Assembly: GCA_036311285.1 (NCBI GenBank) | Contig: JAXJQF010000081.1 | Coordinates: forward strand, 1-64,000 | Length of the DNA: 64,000 nucleotides | Reading direction: 5' to 3' | DNA from: JAXJQF01 sp036311285 | GTDB lineage: Bacteria > Pseudomonadota > Gammaproteobacteria > Enterobacterales > Succinivibrionaceae | Part shown: in pieces, positions 35,686 through 45,104 of the stretch | Layout of the letters: the number at the start of each line of letters is the position of its first letter | Position numbering within the stretch: the first letter of the stretch is position 1 | Position numbers and translations under genes: made by a program | Notes under the pieces: model-generated | Seen by the model: the letters and a program-made list of their open reading frames with translations, nothing else | What the model was told of the DNA's origin: nothing | Databases searched by the model: none

Positions 35686-37128
35686 TTACAAACGAGGAAT
35701 TAACTGCTTGTTATTTTCTAGTAAATACATTTGTTGATATGTTACATACAATGACGAAATATTTCTTACATACTTTACAGTTTCAACTATTCCATGCTCT
35801 ATTGCTATCTTTTCAACATTATTGAACCACTTATTAGGATTGTAACCTTTTAGCAAAGCTTCCTTCCTATATTTAGTAATTCTATTTGGACCGCAGTTAT
35901 ATCCAGCTAAAGCGAATAAAATCTTCTCACTTTGGTCAATTGAACTATCATTAAAATAGTTATCCAACATATATCTCATGTATTTTGTACCTGCGTGAAC
36001 ATTGTTATCAACATCATGCACACTATTAACATTTATATATTTTTCCTTTGCCGTACTTGGCAAAACTTGCATTATCCCTACTGCTCCTCTATTAGAAAGA
36101 GCTTTTGGATTTAAAGTGGATTCTTGATAAGATTGCGCCATTAAAAGCATCCAATCTATTTTGAATTTTTCACCGTAATTCTTAAAAATACGAGAAAATT
36201 TTGTAAATTTATCAATACTTATACCTAGTTTTTGTGAATTTTTCTTTGTATGACGGTAACTAAATGTTGGAAAAGTTCTCATATATTGATCATATATAGG
36301 TTTTCCCTTCAGCGTACCGTCTCTATATTCTGTCAAAAAATTATTCACAGCCTTATACATTTCAGGAGATTTGTGTCTCATAGCCCATGACATTGTTGAA
36401 TTTATTTTAATAGGGAAGCTATGATTAAAATTTGTATTCAAGAACATTTTCTTCCAAATAACCATTTTAGAATCATTGACAACTGTAGCCGTAATTTCTC
36501 CCTTATCAACCATATCTACTAAGTCAGCATCTGACAAATACTCATCAACCTTTACTATATAAATTGGCTCTAAATCATGAGCCTTTAATAATACATTAAC
36601 CTTCTTTAAACTTTCATAATAGCTGGAGCTTTCACGAACATGTACTATTTTCCCTGACAAATCGTAAAAACTTTTAATTTCGTGCATACGCTTTGTTGTC
36701 ACAACTATTTCATTTATCCACAGTTTTTCAGGTTTTGAGAAATCTACATAGCGCTTATTTTCTTTAGTTGGAACCACCCCTAATGCTAAATCACCATATC
36801 CTTCACTAATTAAACGCATCATTTCATCTTGTCTTACAGGTATAAAATAAATCTTTAGATCCTTAGCAGATTGATAATTGTTCTTAATTAAATATTCTTT
36901 AAATTGCTTCATTAAAGCAACATGAAGTCCTGCTTGTCGCCCATTCTTCATAAAGAAACTTACGTTATCATAAACGACAAGCACACGTAAAAGGCTATTA
37001 TCAATAATAGCCGATAAATCCTTTTGAGATCTCATGTTCTCGTCTAAAGTTTTAGACTGAACATTGGATATAAATACAATAGAAAAAATAATAAGTAAAA
37101 CTTTTAAAAAGCTTTTATTTATTTTCAT
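35686..37128 (-). CDS. mltF: Membrane-bound lytic transglycosylase F
   Basis: Cleaves the MurNAc-GlcNAc bond of peptidoglycan with 1,6-anhydro product. A signal or anchor helix at the N terminus (about 8-24) precedes an SBP_bac_3 domain (about 48-275) and a C-terminal SLT domain. In the latter AQSYQES carries the catalytic glutamate, followed by NRGAVGIMQVLPSTA and ALAGYNCGP. The product has 480 residues (518 in E. coli). The non-catalytic domain is thought to bind cell-wall fragments. Confidence 0.93.
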   Translation of the reverse strand: MKINKSFLKVLLIIFSIVFISNVQSKTLDENMRSQKDLSAIIDNSLLRVLVVYDNVSFFMKNGRQAGLHVALMKQFKEYLIKNNYQSAKDLKIYFIPVRQDEMMRLISEGYGDLALGVVPTKENKRYVDFSKPEKLWINEIVVTTKRMHEIKSFYDLSGKIVHVRESSSYYESLKKVNVLLKAHDLEPIYIVKVDEYLSDADLVDMVDKGEITATVVNDSKMVIWKKMFLNTNFNHSFPIKINSTMSWAMRHKSPEMYKAVNNFLTEYRDGTLKGKPIYDQYMRTFPTFSYRHTKKNSQKLGISIDKFTKFSRIFKNYGEKFKIDWMLLMAQSYQESTLNPKALSNRGAVGIMQVLPSTAKEKYINVNSVHDVDNNVHAGTKYMRYMLDNYFNDSSIDQSEKILFALAGYNCGPNRITKYRKEALLKGYNPNKWFNNVEKIAIEHGIVETVKYVRNISSLYVTYQQMYLLENNKQLIPRL

Positions 37129-37138
37129 AAAGTCTTAT

Positions 37139-37423
37139 TTAAATTCTTCCAGTCTTAAGCTGAAATATAAGCTTCTCTGCCGTACAAGAAAAACAAACAT
37201 TAATCTTTACTTGTGAATTTTCTTCAGTTTTAGTAATCTTTGCATCTTTACATACATCTAGAGCAGCTGCCTCAATTTCACTTATTACTTCCTTTAATGA
37301 TTCAATAGAACCATCTAAAAAGCATTCCCAGACTGTATCATCATCAGAAATAACTGTACCAATATCTGCACTACAACCACAATCAGTACAGCACTCATTT
37401 AAAATTTCATTCTTTTCAGACAT
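37139..37423 (-). CDS. YfcZ/YiiS-family protein (DUF406)
   Basis: The product has 94 residues. SCTAEKLIFQLKTGRI at the C terminus matches the ending of E. coli YfcZ (CEAEMLIFQLGLR), and DIGTVISDDD matches its DVGTIMDNSD. The protein is cysteine-rich, with eight in 94 residues, including a cluster ECCTDCGC near the N terminus, which could bind metal. The family's function is unknown. It lies 10 bases before mltF on the same strand and may be cotranscribed. Confidence 0.85.
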   Translation of the reverse strand: MSEKNEILNECCTDCGCSADIGTVISDDDTVWECFLDGSIESLKEVISEIEAAALDVCKDAKITKTEENSQVKINVCFSCTAEKLIFQLKTGRI

Positions 37424-37462
37424 GATAAATCACCTATCCTTAAACTTACTATAATAAAAACA

Positions 37463-38398
37463 TTACATAAAAAGCAAAAATAAAGAAAAATATAAATTAA
37501 TAATTGCGGAGCTTATAGAAGTTTTTTTCAAATAAGGGTCCAAAATTCCGCCGTTATTATTTTTATTTATGCAAAATTTTACAGACTTATACAATGGTAT
37601 AAAACATAGAGCCAAACAAACGTTTAAAATCAATACTTTAAACGACCCGCACTCCACAAAAAAAGCATTTAAATAAACAAATGAACAAAAAACACTTAAC
37701 AAAAATAAGACAAAGTGATAATTTTTTCCAAATTTAAGTCCATAAATTACTACTAAAGACCTCTTCCCTTGCATAGCATCAGATTCATAATCTCTTAAAT
37801 TATTAACATTTAAAACCAAAGTAGACATCAATCCTGCGTTTATCGCTAGCAAATATGAATATGTTGAAATCATATGAGATACAACGTACTCAGCACCTAA
37901 AACAGAAACTAAACCGAAGAATATGAAAACGGAAATATCCCCTAACCCCTTATAGCCGTAAATCAAGCCAACAGTATATGTAATAGCCGCAACAATTGAT
38001 AGCCCCCCGAGTATGAAAAAAACTATCATCTCATTAAAACTAAAACCAAATGATAATAATATAAATGAAATACCTGTAATACATGCTAAGACAGAACTTA
38101 TAATGATTGCAATCTTCATTTCTTTAAGAGATATAAGACCTTGTTGTACAGCCCTTTTAGGTCCTATTCTTTTTTCATTATCTAACCCTGTTAAAGAATC
38201 TCCGTAATCATTTGCAAAATTTGACAACACTTGTAATAAAATAGCGGTAAGTAAGACAAGAACAGCTATACAAATAGAAGAACTAATTTCTCTTGAAATA
38301 TTATTATGTACTCCAACAATTACGCCTAATAAAACTCCCGAAAAAGACAACGGTAACGTACGTAATCTAGCTGCAAGTATCCATCTATATATGTTCAT
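37463..38398 (-). CDS. menA: 1,4-dihydroxy-2-naphthoate polyprenyltransferase
   Basis: Attaches the polyprenyl tail to DHNA, giving demethylmenaquinone, in the inner membrane. The product has about nine membrane helices. The substrate site FANDYGDSLTGLDNEKRIGP is the MenA form of the NDxxD motif. ARLRTLPLSF near the N terminus and NNLRDYESDAMQGKRSLVV (second motif) fit. A TTG at 38404 with GAGA upstream is an alternative start. It diverges from menF. Confidence 0.95.
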   Translation of the reverse strand: MNIYRWILAARLRTLPLSFSGVLLGVIVGVHNNISREISSSICIAVLVLLTAILLQVLSNFANDYGDSLTGLDNEKRIGPKRAVQQGLISLKEMKIAIIISSVLACITGISFILLSFGFSFNEMIVFFILGGLSIVAAITYTVGLIYGYKGLGDISVFIFFGLVSVLGAEYVVSHMISTYSYLLAINAGLMSTLVLNVNNLRDYESDAMQGKRSLVVIYGLKFGKNYHFVLFLLSVFCSFVYLNAFFVECGSFKVLILNVCLALCFIPLYKSVKFCINKNNNGGILDPYLKKTSISSAIINLYFSLFLLFM

Positions 38399-38419
38399 TC
38401 TCAAAATGATCTCAAATTA

Positions 38420-38448
38420 TTTAAAAAAAACATCAATAAAGTTATAAT
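38420..38448 (+). promoter_or_regulatory. menF: Promoter candidate for the men cluster
   Basis: TTTAAA (38420-38425), 17 bases, TATAAT (38443-38448) in the menA/menF gap. The -10 is perfect and the -35 matches four of six. The start would be about 45 bases before menF. Part of the match may reflect AT-richness. Confidence 0.4.
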
Positions 38449-38498
38449 CTTATTATATTACCAATTTCATTAATGTGTATAAATAGAGTTTCTTAATA

Positions 38499-39743
38499 AT
38501 GATTGTAAACAAATTAAAGTATTTATGTTCAAACAACTGCTACGATTGTATAGATCTAAATACTCTATATTCAAGAAAAGATGCAATTAAAGATATTCTT
38601 GATTTAATAGCATTCTCAAAAGTCGACTTTACAATCTTTATTTCTAAAGATAATACATTGTATATTGGATTCAATAAGCATAAGAAAATAAAAAGAACTA
38701 AAGCTATACCAACATTCTACTGTTCCAAGTTTAACCACAAAAACAAAATAGAAAAATATCAAACAGATATTACGTTTGTACTAAGCTCTAACAAACTTTG
38801 TATTTTCAAGCAAAGCAAGAAAGATTTGGATTTTTATTTTAATACAAATAACAAACAACAATCAGATAATTGTTTATATTCTATAAGTTCAAACAACTAT
38901 ATACATCCTAGTTATAAAGACTTTTGTAAACAGATAGAAAAACTAAAGACGTTATTTAAACAAAATTTTGTTAATAAATTTGTTTTAAATCGCAGTGTTG
39001 AAATAAAACAAGTAACTAAAATTAATATTAAAGGACTTTTAAAAAAGATACTTTATGAATATTTAATATCCAATAGTCCAAAAAACCATTTTTTATTTGT
39101 AAGATCTTTTAAAAAGCTAGACCATGCATTTATTTCATTTTCTCCAGAAACTTTACTGAGAATTCAAGAGAATACGTTATACACTGAAGCTCTAGCAGGA
39201 TCATCAGAAAAAGATAATACACAAATACTAAAACAAAATAAAAACAAATGTGAAAACGCAATTGTTCAAGAAAGTATTTTATCTGTATTACAAAAATTTG
39301 GTTATGAAACTCGTATTGGAGATACAGAAATTATTCATTTACCATACATATCACACCTTAAAACCCCAATACAATGTAATATCAGTACAGGTGTAAAACT
39401 AAAAAAAATTATAAAACACCTACATCCTACTCCAGCAACTCTTGGTCATCCAAAAAAAAATTCACTACAACTACTAAAAGAGATGGATATCCCTAAGAGA
39501 AATTTCTTCGCAGGCATTGCTGGTGTAGAAACAGAAAACAACACTGATATAATTGTTTTACTTAGATCTGCGTATCTTCAGCAAAAATCTATTATTCTAT
39601 ATGCAGGAGCAGGCATAATGCCAGATTCAGACCCACAAATAGAATGGTCAGAAATAGCATTAAAAATGACTCCTATAATAGAACATTGTTTTAACAAAGA
39701 TTGTATTGAAATGACAAAAGAATATATTAAAACCCATGAATAA
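38499..39743 (+). CDS. menF: Menaquinone-specific isochorismate synthase
   Basis: Converts chorismate to isochorismate, entering menaquinone synthesis. The C-terminal chorismate-binding domain has NKFVLNRSVEI, ISFSPETLLRI, TEALAGSSEKD with the general-acid glutamate, HLKTPIQC, and the closing LYAGAGIMPDSDPQIEW. The first 130 residues are lysine- and asparagine-rich and weakly conserved. The product has 414 residues (431 in E. coli). It overlaps menD by 8 bases. TrpE or siderophore-type enzymes are unlikely given the men context. Confidence 0.95.
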   Translation: MIVNKLKYLCSNNCYDCIDLNTLYSRKDAIKDILDLIAFSKVDFTIFISKDNTLYIGFNKHKKIKRTKAIPTFYCSKFNHKNKIEKYQTDITFVLSSNKLCIFKQSKKDLDFYFNTNNKQQSDNCLYSISSNNYIHPSYKDFCKQIEKLKTLFKQNFVNKFVLNRSVEIKQVTKINIKGLLKKILYEYLISNSPKNHFLFVRSFKKLDHAFISFSPETLLRIQENTLYTEALAGSSEKDNTQILKQNKNKCENAIVQESILSVLQKFGYETRIGDTEIIHLPYISHLKTPIQCNISTGVKLKKIIKHLHPTPATLGHPKKNSLQLLKEMDIPKRNFFAGIAGVETENNTDIIVLLRSAYLQQKSIILYAGAGIMPDSDPQIEWSEIALKMTPIIEHCFNKDCIEMTKEYIKTHE

Positions 39744-41349
39744 TATTATTTTAGCGTATGCAATTTTAAAATACCTACAACTCAATGGAACCACAGATTT
39801 TTTAATAGCCCCTGGTTCAAGAAGTTCCCCATTTGTGTTTGCACTTCATTTATTGAAAGATGTAAATATACACACACACTTTGACGAAAGAGCCTTACCA
39901 TTCATAGCATTAGGTATCGCAAAAGCATCAAATAAAAAAGTAGCAGTTATTACAACTTCTGGTAGTGCTGTTGGAAATCTATTACCCGGGATAATGGAGG
40001 CTCATAGTTCTGATATCCCCTTAACGATAATCACAGCTGATAGACCATACGAGATGCACAATATTGGTTGTAACCAAACTTGCAACCAAGAAAACATATT
40101 TTCTACCTATGCTCTATTTCTACAAATTAGAACTATAGATAGTAATTTTACGTTAGAAAAATGTATTTCTTTAATAAATCAATTTTACGTTAAAGCTATT
40201 CAGAAAAATACACCTATTCACTTTAATGTAGAAATGCGCGAGCCTTTATATGATAATCAAGAATTGGATACTTATTATTTAAATAAAATTGACTACTTGT
40301 TAAAGAATCAATTTTATTTAGACTCACATAATTTTATAGCATTCAAAGATTGTCTTAAATTTATATGTAATTTACTCTATGCACCATCAACTCTTCTACT
40401 TATTGGTAACCTTTCATTACAACAAACTAAAACAATTCAAAAAATTATTAACAAAACACATATAAACTATCTAGCAGATATTCAAAGTGGATTAAGAACT
40501 AAAGAAAATTACTCATGCTTGTGTAACTACTCCAAAAGCATTGACAACCTTAAAGAGTATCTAAATTCATTTACTAACATAATTATAATTAACGGGCGTT
40601 TTATATCCACAAAATTACTAGAAGCGCTAAAAGGATATAAAAACAATTTAACATTCATCTCTGAAAATGATAGAAACTATAACTGTTTATCTTTACCTGC
40701 TAGAAAATTTCAAATTTCTTTTGATGAAATATACTCAAATCTTCATCAAAATCCATCCATACAAATGAATACATGTAATACTAATACGCTAGCTCCTAAA
40801 GAATTAAACAACGATAACTACCTAAACGAAATATCAGCGGTACGTTATTTAAATCTTGCTCCCGAGAAAAATTTATTTATAGGTAATAGTCTTGTATGTA
40901 GAATAGCAGACGCTGTCTTATTTAATACTAATCATAATATATTCACCAATAGAGGGGTTTCTGGTATTGATGGTTTAATTGCTACATCATGTGGTATTGC
41001 ACTACAAGATAGTACAATTTCAGTTATAGGTGATACAACTGCATTATACGATTTATCAAGTATTGCTCTCATGAAAAATAAACTTTTAAAATTAGTGATA
41101 TTCAATAACAATGGAGGCAATATTTTCTACAAATTCGATATTAAGCAAGATAAAGTTATGTCAAAATATTTTGTAAACAATAATAACGTTAATTTCTCTC
41201 ACATATCAAAAATGTTTGATATCAAATACCATAACCCTAAAACACTAAACGAATATCTTGAACTAATAAAAACTAAAATAACTGAACCAATCATCATTGA
41301 AGTTAACTTCCCTCAAGCAGAGGGTATAAATCTTCTATCAAAGATATAA
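39736..41349 (+). CDS. menD: SEPHCHC synthase MenD
   Basis: Thiamine-diphosphate enzyme joining isochorismate and 2-oxoglutarate. The N-terminal domain has APGSRSSPFVFAL, HFDERALPFIALGIAKAS and TTSGSAVGNLLPGIMEA. The ThDP/metal site is VIGDTTALYDLSSIAL with NNNGGNIF. The product has 537 residues (556 in E. coli). The next step, MenH, lies about 2.1 kb away on the far side of the reversed rnb gene. Confidence 0.97.
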   Translation: MNNIILAYAILKYLQLNGTTDFLIAPGSRSSPFVFALHLLKDVNIHTHFDERALPFIALGIAKASNKKVAVITTSGSAVGNLLPGIMEAHSSDIPLTIITADRPYEMHNIGCNQTCNQENIFSTYALFLQIRTIDSNFTLEKCISLINQFYVKAIQKNTPIHFNVEMREPLYDNQELDTYYLNKIDYLLKNQFYLDSHNFIAFKDCLKFICNLLYAPSTLLLIGNLSLQQTKTIQKIINKTHINYLADIQSGLRTKENYSCLCNYSKSIDNLKEYLNSFTNIIIINGRFISTKLLEALKGYKNNLTFISENDRNYNCLSLPARKFQISFDEIYSNLHQNPSIQMNTCNTNTLAPKELNNDNYLNEISAVRYLNLAPEKNLFIGNSLVCRIADAVLFNTNHNIFTNRGVSGIDGLIATSCGIALQDSTISVIGDTTALYDLSSIALMKNKLLKLVIFNNNGGNIFYKFDIKQDKVMSKYFVNNNNVNFSHISKMFDIKYHNPKTLNEYLELIKTKITEPIIIEVNFPQAEGINLLSKI

Positions 41350-41378
41350 AACAAAAGGCCACTCAACGCAGAGTGGCC
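41350..41378 (-). terminator. Terminator between menD and rnb
   Basis: GGCCACTC, AACGCA, GAGTGGCC form a GC-rich 8-bp stem between converging genes. The T-rich tail is stronger on the minus strand (TTTTGTTTT), so it mainly ends rnb, but it also blocks read-through from menD. Confidence 0.85.
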
Positions 41379-41397
41379 CTCGATTTAGTTTTATCAC

Positions 41398-43416
41398 TTA
41401 ATAAAGTTTTTCAAGCGGAGCTGCAATAATCTGCCTGCTCTCATCATCTATAGATACTATTTTAACTTCAATAACTGAACCAATTCTTAATTCAACATTT
41501 CCTTTTACATTAACTGTACCTAATAAACTATTACACTCTACAGCATCCTTGTTATCACTAAGCATACTTATTGGCACAAAAACAGTTGCACCATTTTCAA
41601 TTAAGTGAAATCTTAAACCGCCTCTAGACACATCAAATAATTCTGCTTTAAATATTTTGTCTGTTCCTAAATACTGTTTAATATAATTTATATATAACCA
41701 ATCCTTTACTTTTCTTTCAGCCTGTCTACATCTCTTTTTAAACTGATTCAAAGAATCTAATGTTTCAACATCATAATCAAAAGTACACTCCCCTTGAGTA
41801 ATTATAGATTTTATAATTCTATGATTAATTATATCCCCGTATTTTCTAATAGGAGACGTCCAAGTGGCATAACTTTGAAGACCTAAACCATAATGAGGCT
41901 TTGATTCAAAAGAAGTATCAGCATATAACTGATATTTTCTTAATCTTGAATCAATATAACTCATATCACTTTCGTTTAAAGTATTAACCCATCTCTTTAC
42001 TCTAGAAAAACCTTCTAAAGATAATAAATGTTCCCTTTCTAAATTATCATAGCCATACTCTGTTAATAAACCTATAACATCAGTGATTTTCTCTTCATCA
42101 AATCCTAAATGACAATTAAAAATACCACGTTGTCCTTTTTTGTTAAAAAGTAATCCACAGGCATTATTTGATAAAATCATAGCTTCTTCTACAATTTTGT
42201 TAGCAATTCTGCGTGAAACTATATTAATATCAACCAATTCATTCTTATCGTTTAAAACAAATTCATATTCATTTTTTTGATTAAATATAGAGTAATTTTC
42301 TTTTCTATAATTAAATCTAGATAAGCAGAATTCCTTAAGTAAATGAAGCTGAGCTTTAATTTCTTCACTTACTTGATAATCATCATTTAAACCTTCTAGA
42401 TAATCTGACACTTCATCATATACAAGCTTTCCATGAGATTTTATCTTTGAAAGCTTAAATTCTATATCTGAAGCTAATGAACCATCCTTATTTATAATAA
42501 TAATACCGATTATAGAGTCTCTTTCTTCACCTTGTTTTAAAGAACAAAGATTATCACTTAACGTAAATGGTAACATTGGAATGTTCTTACTTGGTAAATA
42601 AATAGAGAACATTCTATCCTTCGCTTCCTTATCAAAAATACTGTTTTTTTCAATGTAAGAAGTTGGATCCGAGATAGCAACATACAATTTCCACTGGTTT
42701 TCATTGATCTCTTCAATGTATAACGCATCATCCATATCTTTTGTTTGCTGACTATCTATAGTAATAAAACAATAATTAGTAAAGTCTTCTCGTTCTATCG
42801 AACTATCGTTTTTCGTATACTCCGTAGGTTCTGGAATTGCTTCTTTAGGTAAATCAAAATCAGCTAACACCACTTTCCAAGGAATTAAAGGATCATCCTT
42901 GGTTGCAACAAATTCAACTATATCTGCAACGTGTTGTGTTCCATTCTTAAACATATGTTCTTGAAAATTAGCTACAACCCAGTCTCCTTCCTTTAATTGA
43001 ACTCCTGATAACTTTGATTTAGCTCTTATATAAATTTTGTTACTTAGCTTATCTGCTGTAACATGAAGCATATTTTTATAAAAACAAACTCTAGCAATGA
43101 ATCTATTTAAAGAAGGTTCAATTAATTCACAAGGGATTGCTTGATACTTTCCATTTTCTACAACAATTTTTGCTCCTACTTTATCACCAGGAAGAAGTTC
43201 CTTCATTAAATTAGGAGATATAAAAAAACTTTCTCTTGTATCTGTTTCAAGAAATCCGAATGATTTGGCTGTACCTTTAACTATCCCCTCACAATAATCA
43301 GAAGTTAATGTACTAGGATCTTCTTTTGATACAATTTTTGCACCCTTTTTAGGCTTATCATTTTTACTTTGACTTTCTTTTTTTAACTGAAGCAAAACTT
43401 GATTATCAAATAACAT
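41398..43416 (-). CDS. rnb: Exoribonuclease II
   Basis: Processive 3'-5' single-strand exoribonuclease. Domain order is N-terminal cold-shock OB folds (VKGTAKSFGFLETD, about 48-62), the RNB catalytic domain with metal-binding aspartates in TIDSQQTKDMDDALY, and a C-terminal S1 domain. The opening MLFDNQVLLQLK resembles MFQDNPLLAQLK of E. coli RNase II. The length of 672 residues fits RNase II (644) rather than RNase R (over 800). It lies inside the men cluster in reverse orientation. Confidence 0.95.
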   Translation of the reverse strand: MLFDNQVLLQLKKESQSKNDKPKKGAKIVSKEDPSTLTSDYCEGIVKGTAKSFGFLETDTRESFFISPNLMKELLPGDKVGAKIVVENGKYQAIPCELIEPSLNRFIARVCFYKNMLHVTADKLSNKIYIRAKSKLSGVQLKEGDWVVANFQEHMFKNGTQHVADIVEFVATKDDPLIPWKVVLADFDLPKEAIPEPTEYTKNDSSIEREDFTNYCFITIDSQQTKDMDDALYIEEINENQWKLYVAISDPTSYIEKNSIFDKEAKDRMFSIYLPSKNIPMLPFTLSDNLCSLKQGEERDSIIGIIIINKDGSLASDIEFKLSKIKSHGKLVYDEVSDYLEGLNDDYQVSEEIKAQLHLLKEFCLSRFNYRKENYSIFNQKNEYEFVLNDKNELVDINIVSRRIANKIVEEAMILSNNACGLLFNKKGQRGIFNCHLGFDEEKITDVIGLLTEYGYDNLEREHLLSLEGFSRVKRWVNTLNESDMSYIDSRLRKYQLYADTSFESKPHYGLGLQSYATWTSPIRKYGDIINHRIIKSIITQGECTFDYDVETLDSLNQFKKRCRQAERKVKDWLYINYIKQYLGTDKIFKAELFDVSRGGLRFHLIENGATVFVPISMLSDNKDAVECNSLLGTVNVKGNVELRIGSVIEVKIVSIDDESRQIIAAPLEKLY

Positions 43417-43496
43417 ATTGTTTCCTTTAACAAAATTTTCTATATTATAGATCGATATATAAATCTTTGTTTAAGTAATTAAAAATAAAATCACTC

Positions 43497-44240
43497 ATGA
43501 ATATTATTTTTTTACATGGATTTCTTGGTAACAACCAAGAGTTTGACTGTATTAAAGATCAAATTAAAGCTCAAGTATATACTCTTGAGCTACCGTATCA
43601 CTCAACTCAAAAACAAACTTGTACAACATCATTTAAAAATATAAACGAGTGGCTCAATAGCGAAATTAATAAACTCAAAATAAATGATTACGTGTTATAC
43701 GGTTACTCTCTTGGTGGAAGAATTGTTTGTAGTTATCTTGCTAATTTAAATAACTTTGAAAATAGACTTAAAGGAGTAATACTGGAAAGCTGTAATTTTG
43801 GTCCACACAACTATCAAGAAAGGAAAAACAGATACTCTACAGATCTAAAATGGGCACTAAAATTTGTTAATGAAAAACAAAGAAAATGCTTATCTGATTG
43901 GTATGACCAACAAATCTTTAAAAATTTATCCACAAAACAAAAAGAAGAACTTATAAATAAGAGAATGAACTTTAATAAAGAAAATATTGCTAACGCCATA
44001 ACAAACTTTAGCTTTTCTAAAATGAAAAATTGCAATTCATTACTTCAACAAGCAAACATCCCTATTTTGTATATAAATGGACAATATGATGATAAATATA
44101 AAAATATTTCAATAAAACTACAGAAATTTAACAACAAAAATGTTATAACTAAACAAATTTCTAATGCTGGACACAACTGTCACTACGAACAACCAAAAGA
44201 AATAACTAATTTGATTAATGATTTTATAAAGAACCTATAA
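43497..44240 (+). CDS. menH: SHCHC synthase MenH
   Basis: Alpha/beta hydrolase that eliminates pyruvate from SEPHCHC. The nucleophile elbow GYSLGGR has Ser71. FLHGFLGN near the N terminus and a C-terminal catalytic histidine in NAGHNCHYEQ complete the fold. The product has 247 residues (252 in E. coli). No ribosome-binding site is visible before the ATG. It starts the second men block menH-B-C-E, one base before menB. Confidence 0.93.
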   Translation: MNIIFLHGFLGNNQEFDCIKDQIKAQVYTLELPYHSTQKQTCTTSFKNINEWLNSEINKLKINDYVLYGYSLGGRIVCSYLANLNNFENRLKGVILESCNFGPHNYQERKNRYSTDLKWALKFVNEKQRKCLSDWYDQQIFKNLSTKQKEELINKRMNFNKENIANAITNFSFSKMKNCNSLLQQANIPILYINGQYDDKYKNISIKLQKFNNKNVITKQISNAGHNCHYEQPKEITNLINDFIKNL

Positions 44241-44241
44241 T

Positions 44242-45102
44242 ATGAAGAAAATAATACCAGAATACTACAACCCTGTAGAATGGGTAGACTTAACAAATGA
44301 GCTTAACTTCGAAGATATACTATACCATAAGAGTACTGATGGTATTGCCAAAATAACAATCAACAGACCTCAAGTTAGAAATGCATTTAGACCAAAAACT
44401 GTAATGGAAATGCAAGAAGCTTTAAGAAATGCACGTTTCGATCCTAAAGTTGGTGTTGTTATATTAACTGGATATGGAGAGAAAGCTTTCTGTTCTGGAG
44501 GAGATCAAAAAGTAAGAGGTAATTACGGTGGATATCAAGACGAAAATGGTACACACCACTTAAATGTTCTAGATTTTCAAAGACAAATAAGAACATGTCC
44601 TAAACCAATAATTGCTATGGTTGCAGGCTATGCTATCGGTGGTGGTCATGTGTTACATCTAATGTGTGACTTAACAATTGCTGCTGATAATGCAATTTTC
44701 GGTCAAACTGGACCAAAGGTAGGTTCTTTTGATGGCGGATATGGTGCTTCATACATGGCTAGAATTATTGGTCAAAAGAAAGCTCGCGAAATATGGTTCT
44801 TATGCAGACAATATAATGCACAAGAAGCCTTAGAAATGGGACTTGTTAATACTGTAGTTCCTTATAATGAACTAGAAAAAGAAACTGTTTATTGGTGTAG
44901 AGAAATCCTTGCAAACAGTCCAATAGCTTTAAGATGTTTAAAATCAGCTCTAAACGCTGATTGTGATGGTCAAGCAGGATTACAAGAATTAGCAGGTGAT
45001 GCAACAATGCTTTTCTATATGACTGAAGAAGGTCAAGAAGGAAGAAACGCATTCAATGAAAAGAGAAAGCCTGATTTTTCTAAATTCACAAGAAATCCAT
45101 AA
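44242..45102 (+). CDS. menB: 1,4-dihydroxy-2-naphthoyl-CoA synthase
   Basis: Crotonase-family ring closure of succinylbenzoyl-CoA. CSGGDQKVRG, VAGYAIGGGHVLHLMCD and GQTGPKVGSFDGGYGASYMA are the oxyanion and active-site segments. The glycine in QTGPKVGSF marks the bicarbonate-dependent type I enzyme, as in E. coli. The product has 286 residues (285 in E. coli). The less AT-biased amino acid usage compared with menC and menE reflects strong conservation. Confidence 0.98.
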   Translation: MKKIIPEYYNPVEWVDLTNELNFEDILYHKSTDGIAKITINRPQVRNAFRPKTVMEMQEALRNARFDPKVGVVILTGYGEKAFCSGGDQKVRGNYGGYQDENGTHHLNVLDFQRQIRTCPKPIIAMVAGYAIGGGHVLHLMCDLTIAADNAIFGQTGPKVGSFDGGYGASYMARIIGQKKAREIWFLCRQYNAQEALEMGLVNTVVPYNELEKETVYWCREILANSPIALRCLKSALNADCDGQAGLQELAGDATMLFYMTEEGQEGRNAFNEKRKPDFSKFTRNP

Positions 45103-45104
45103 CA

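Noticed and set aside
41398..43416. RNase R
   Set aside because: At 672 residues, with an RNase II-like N terminus and no lysine-rich C-terminal tail, it fits RNase II.
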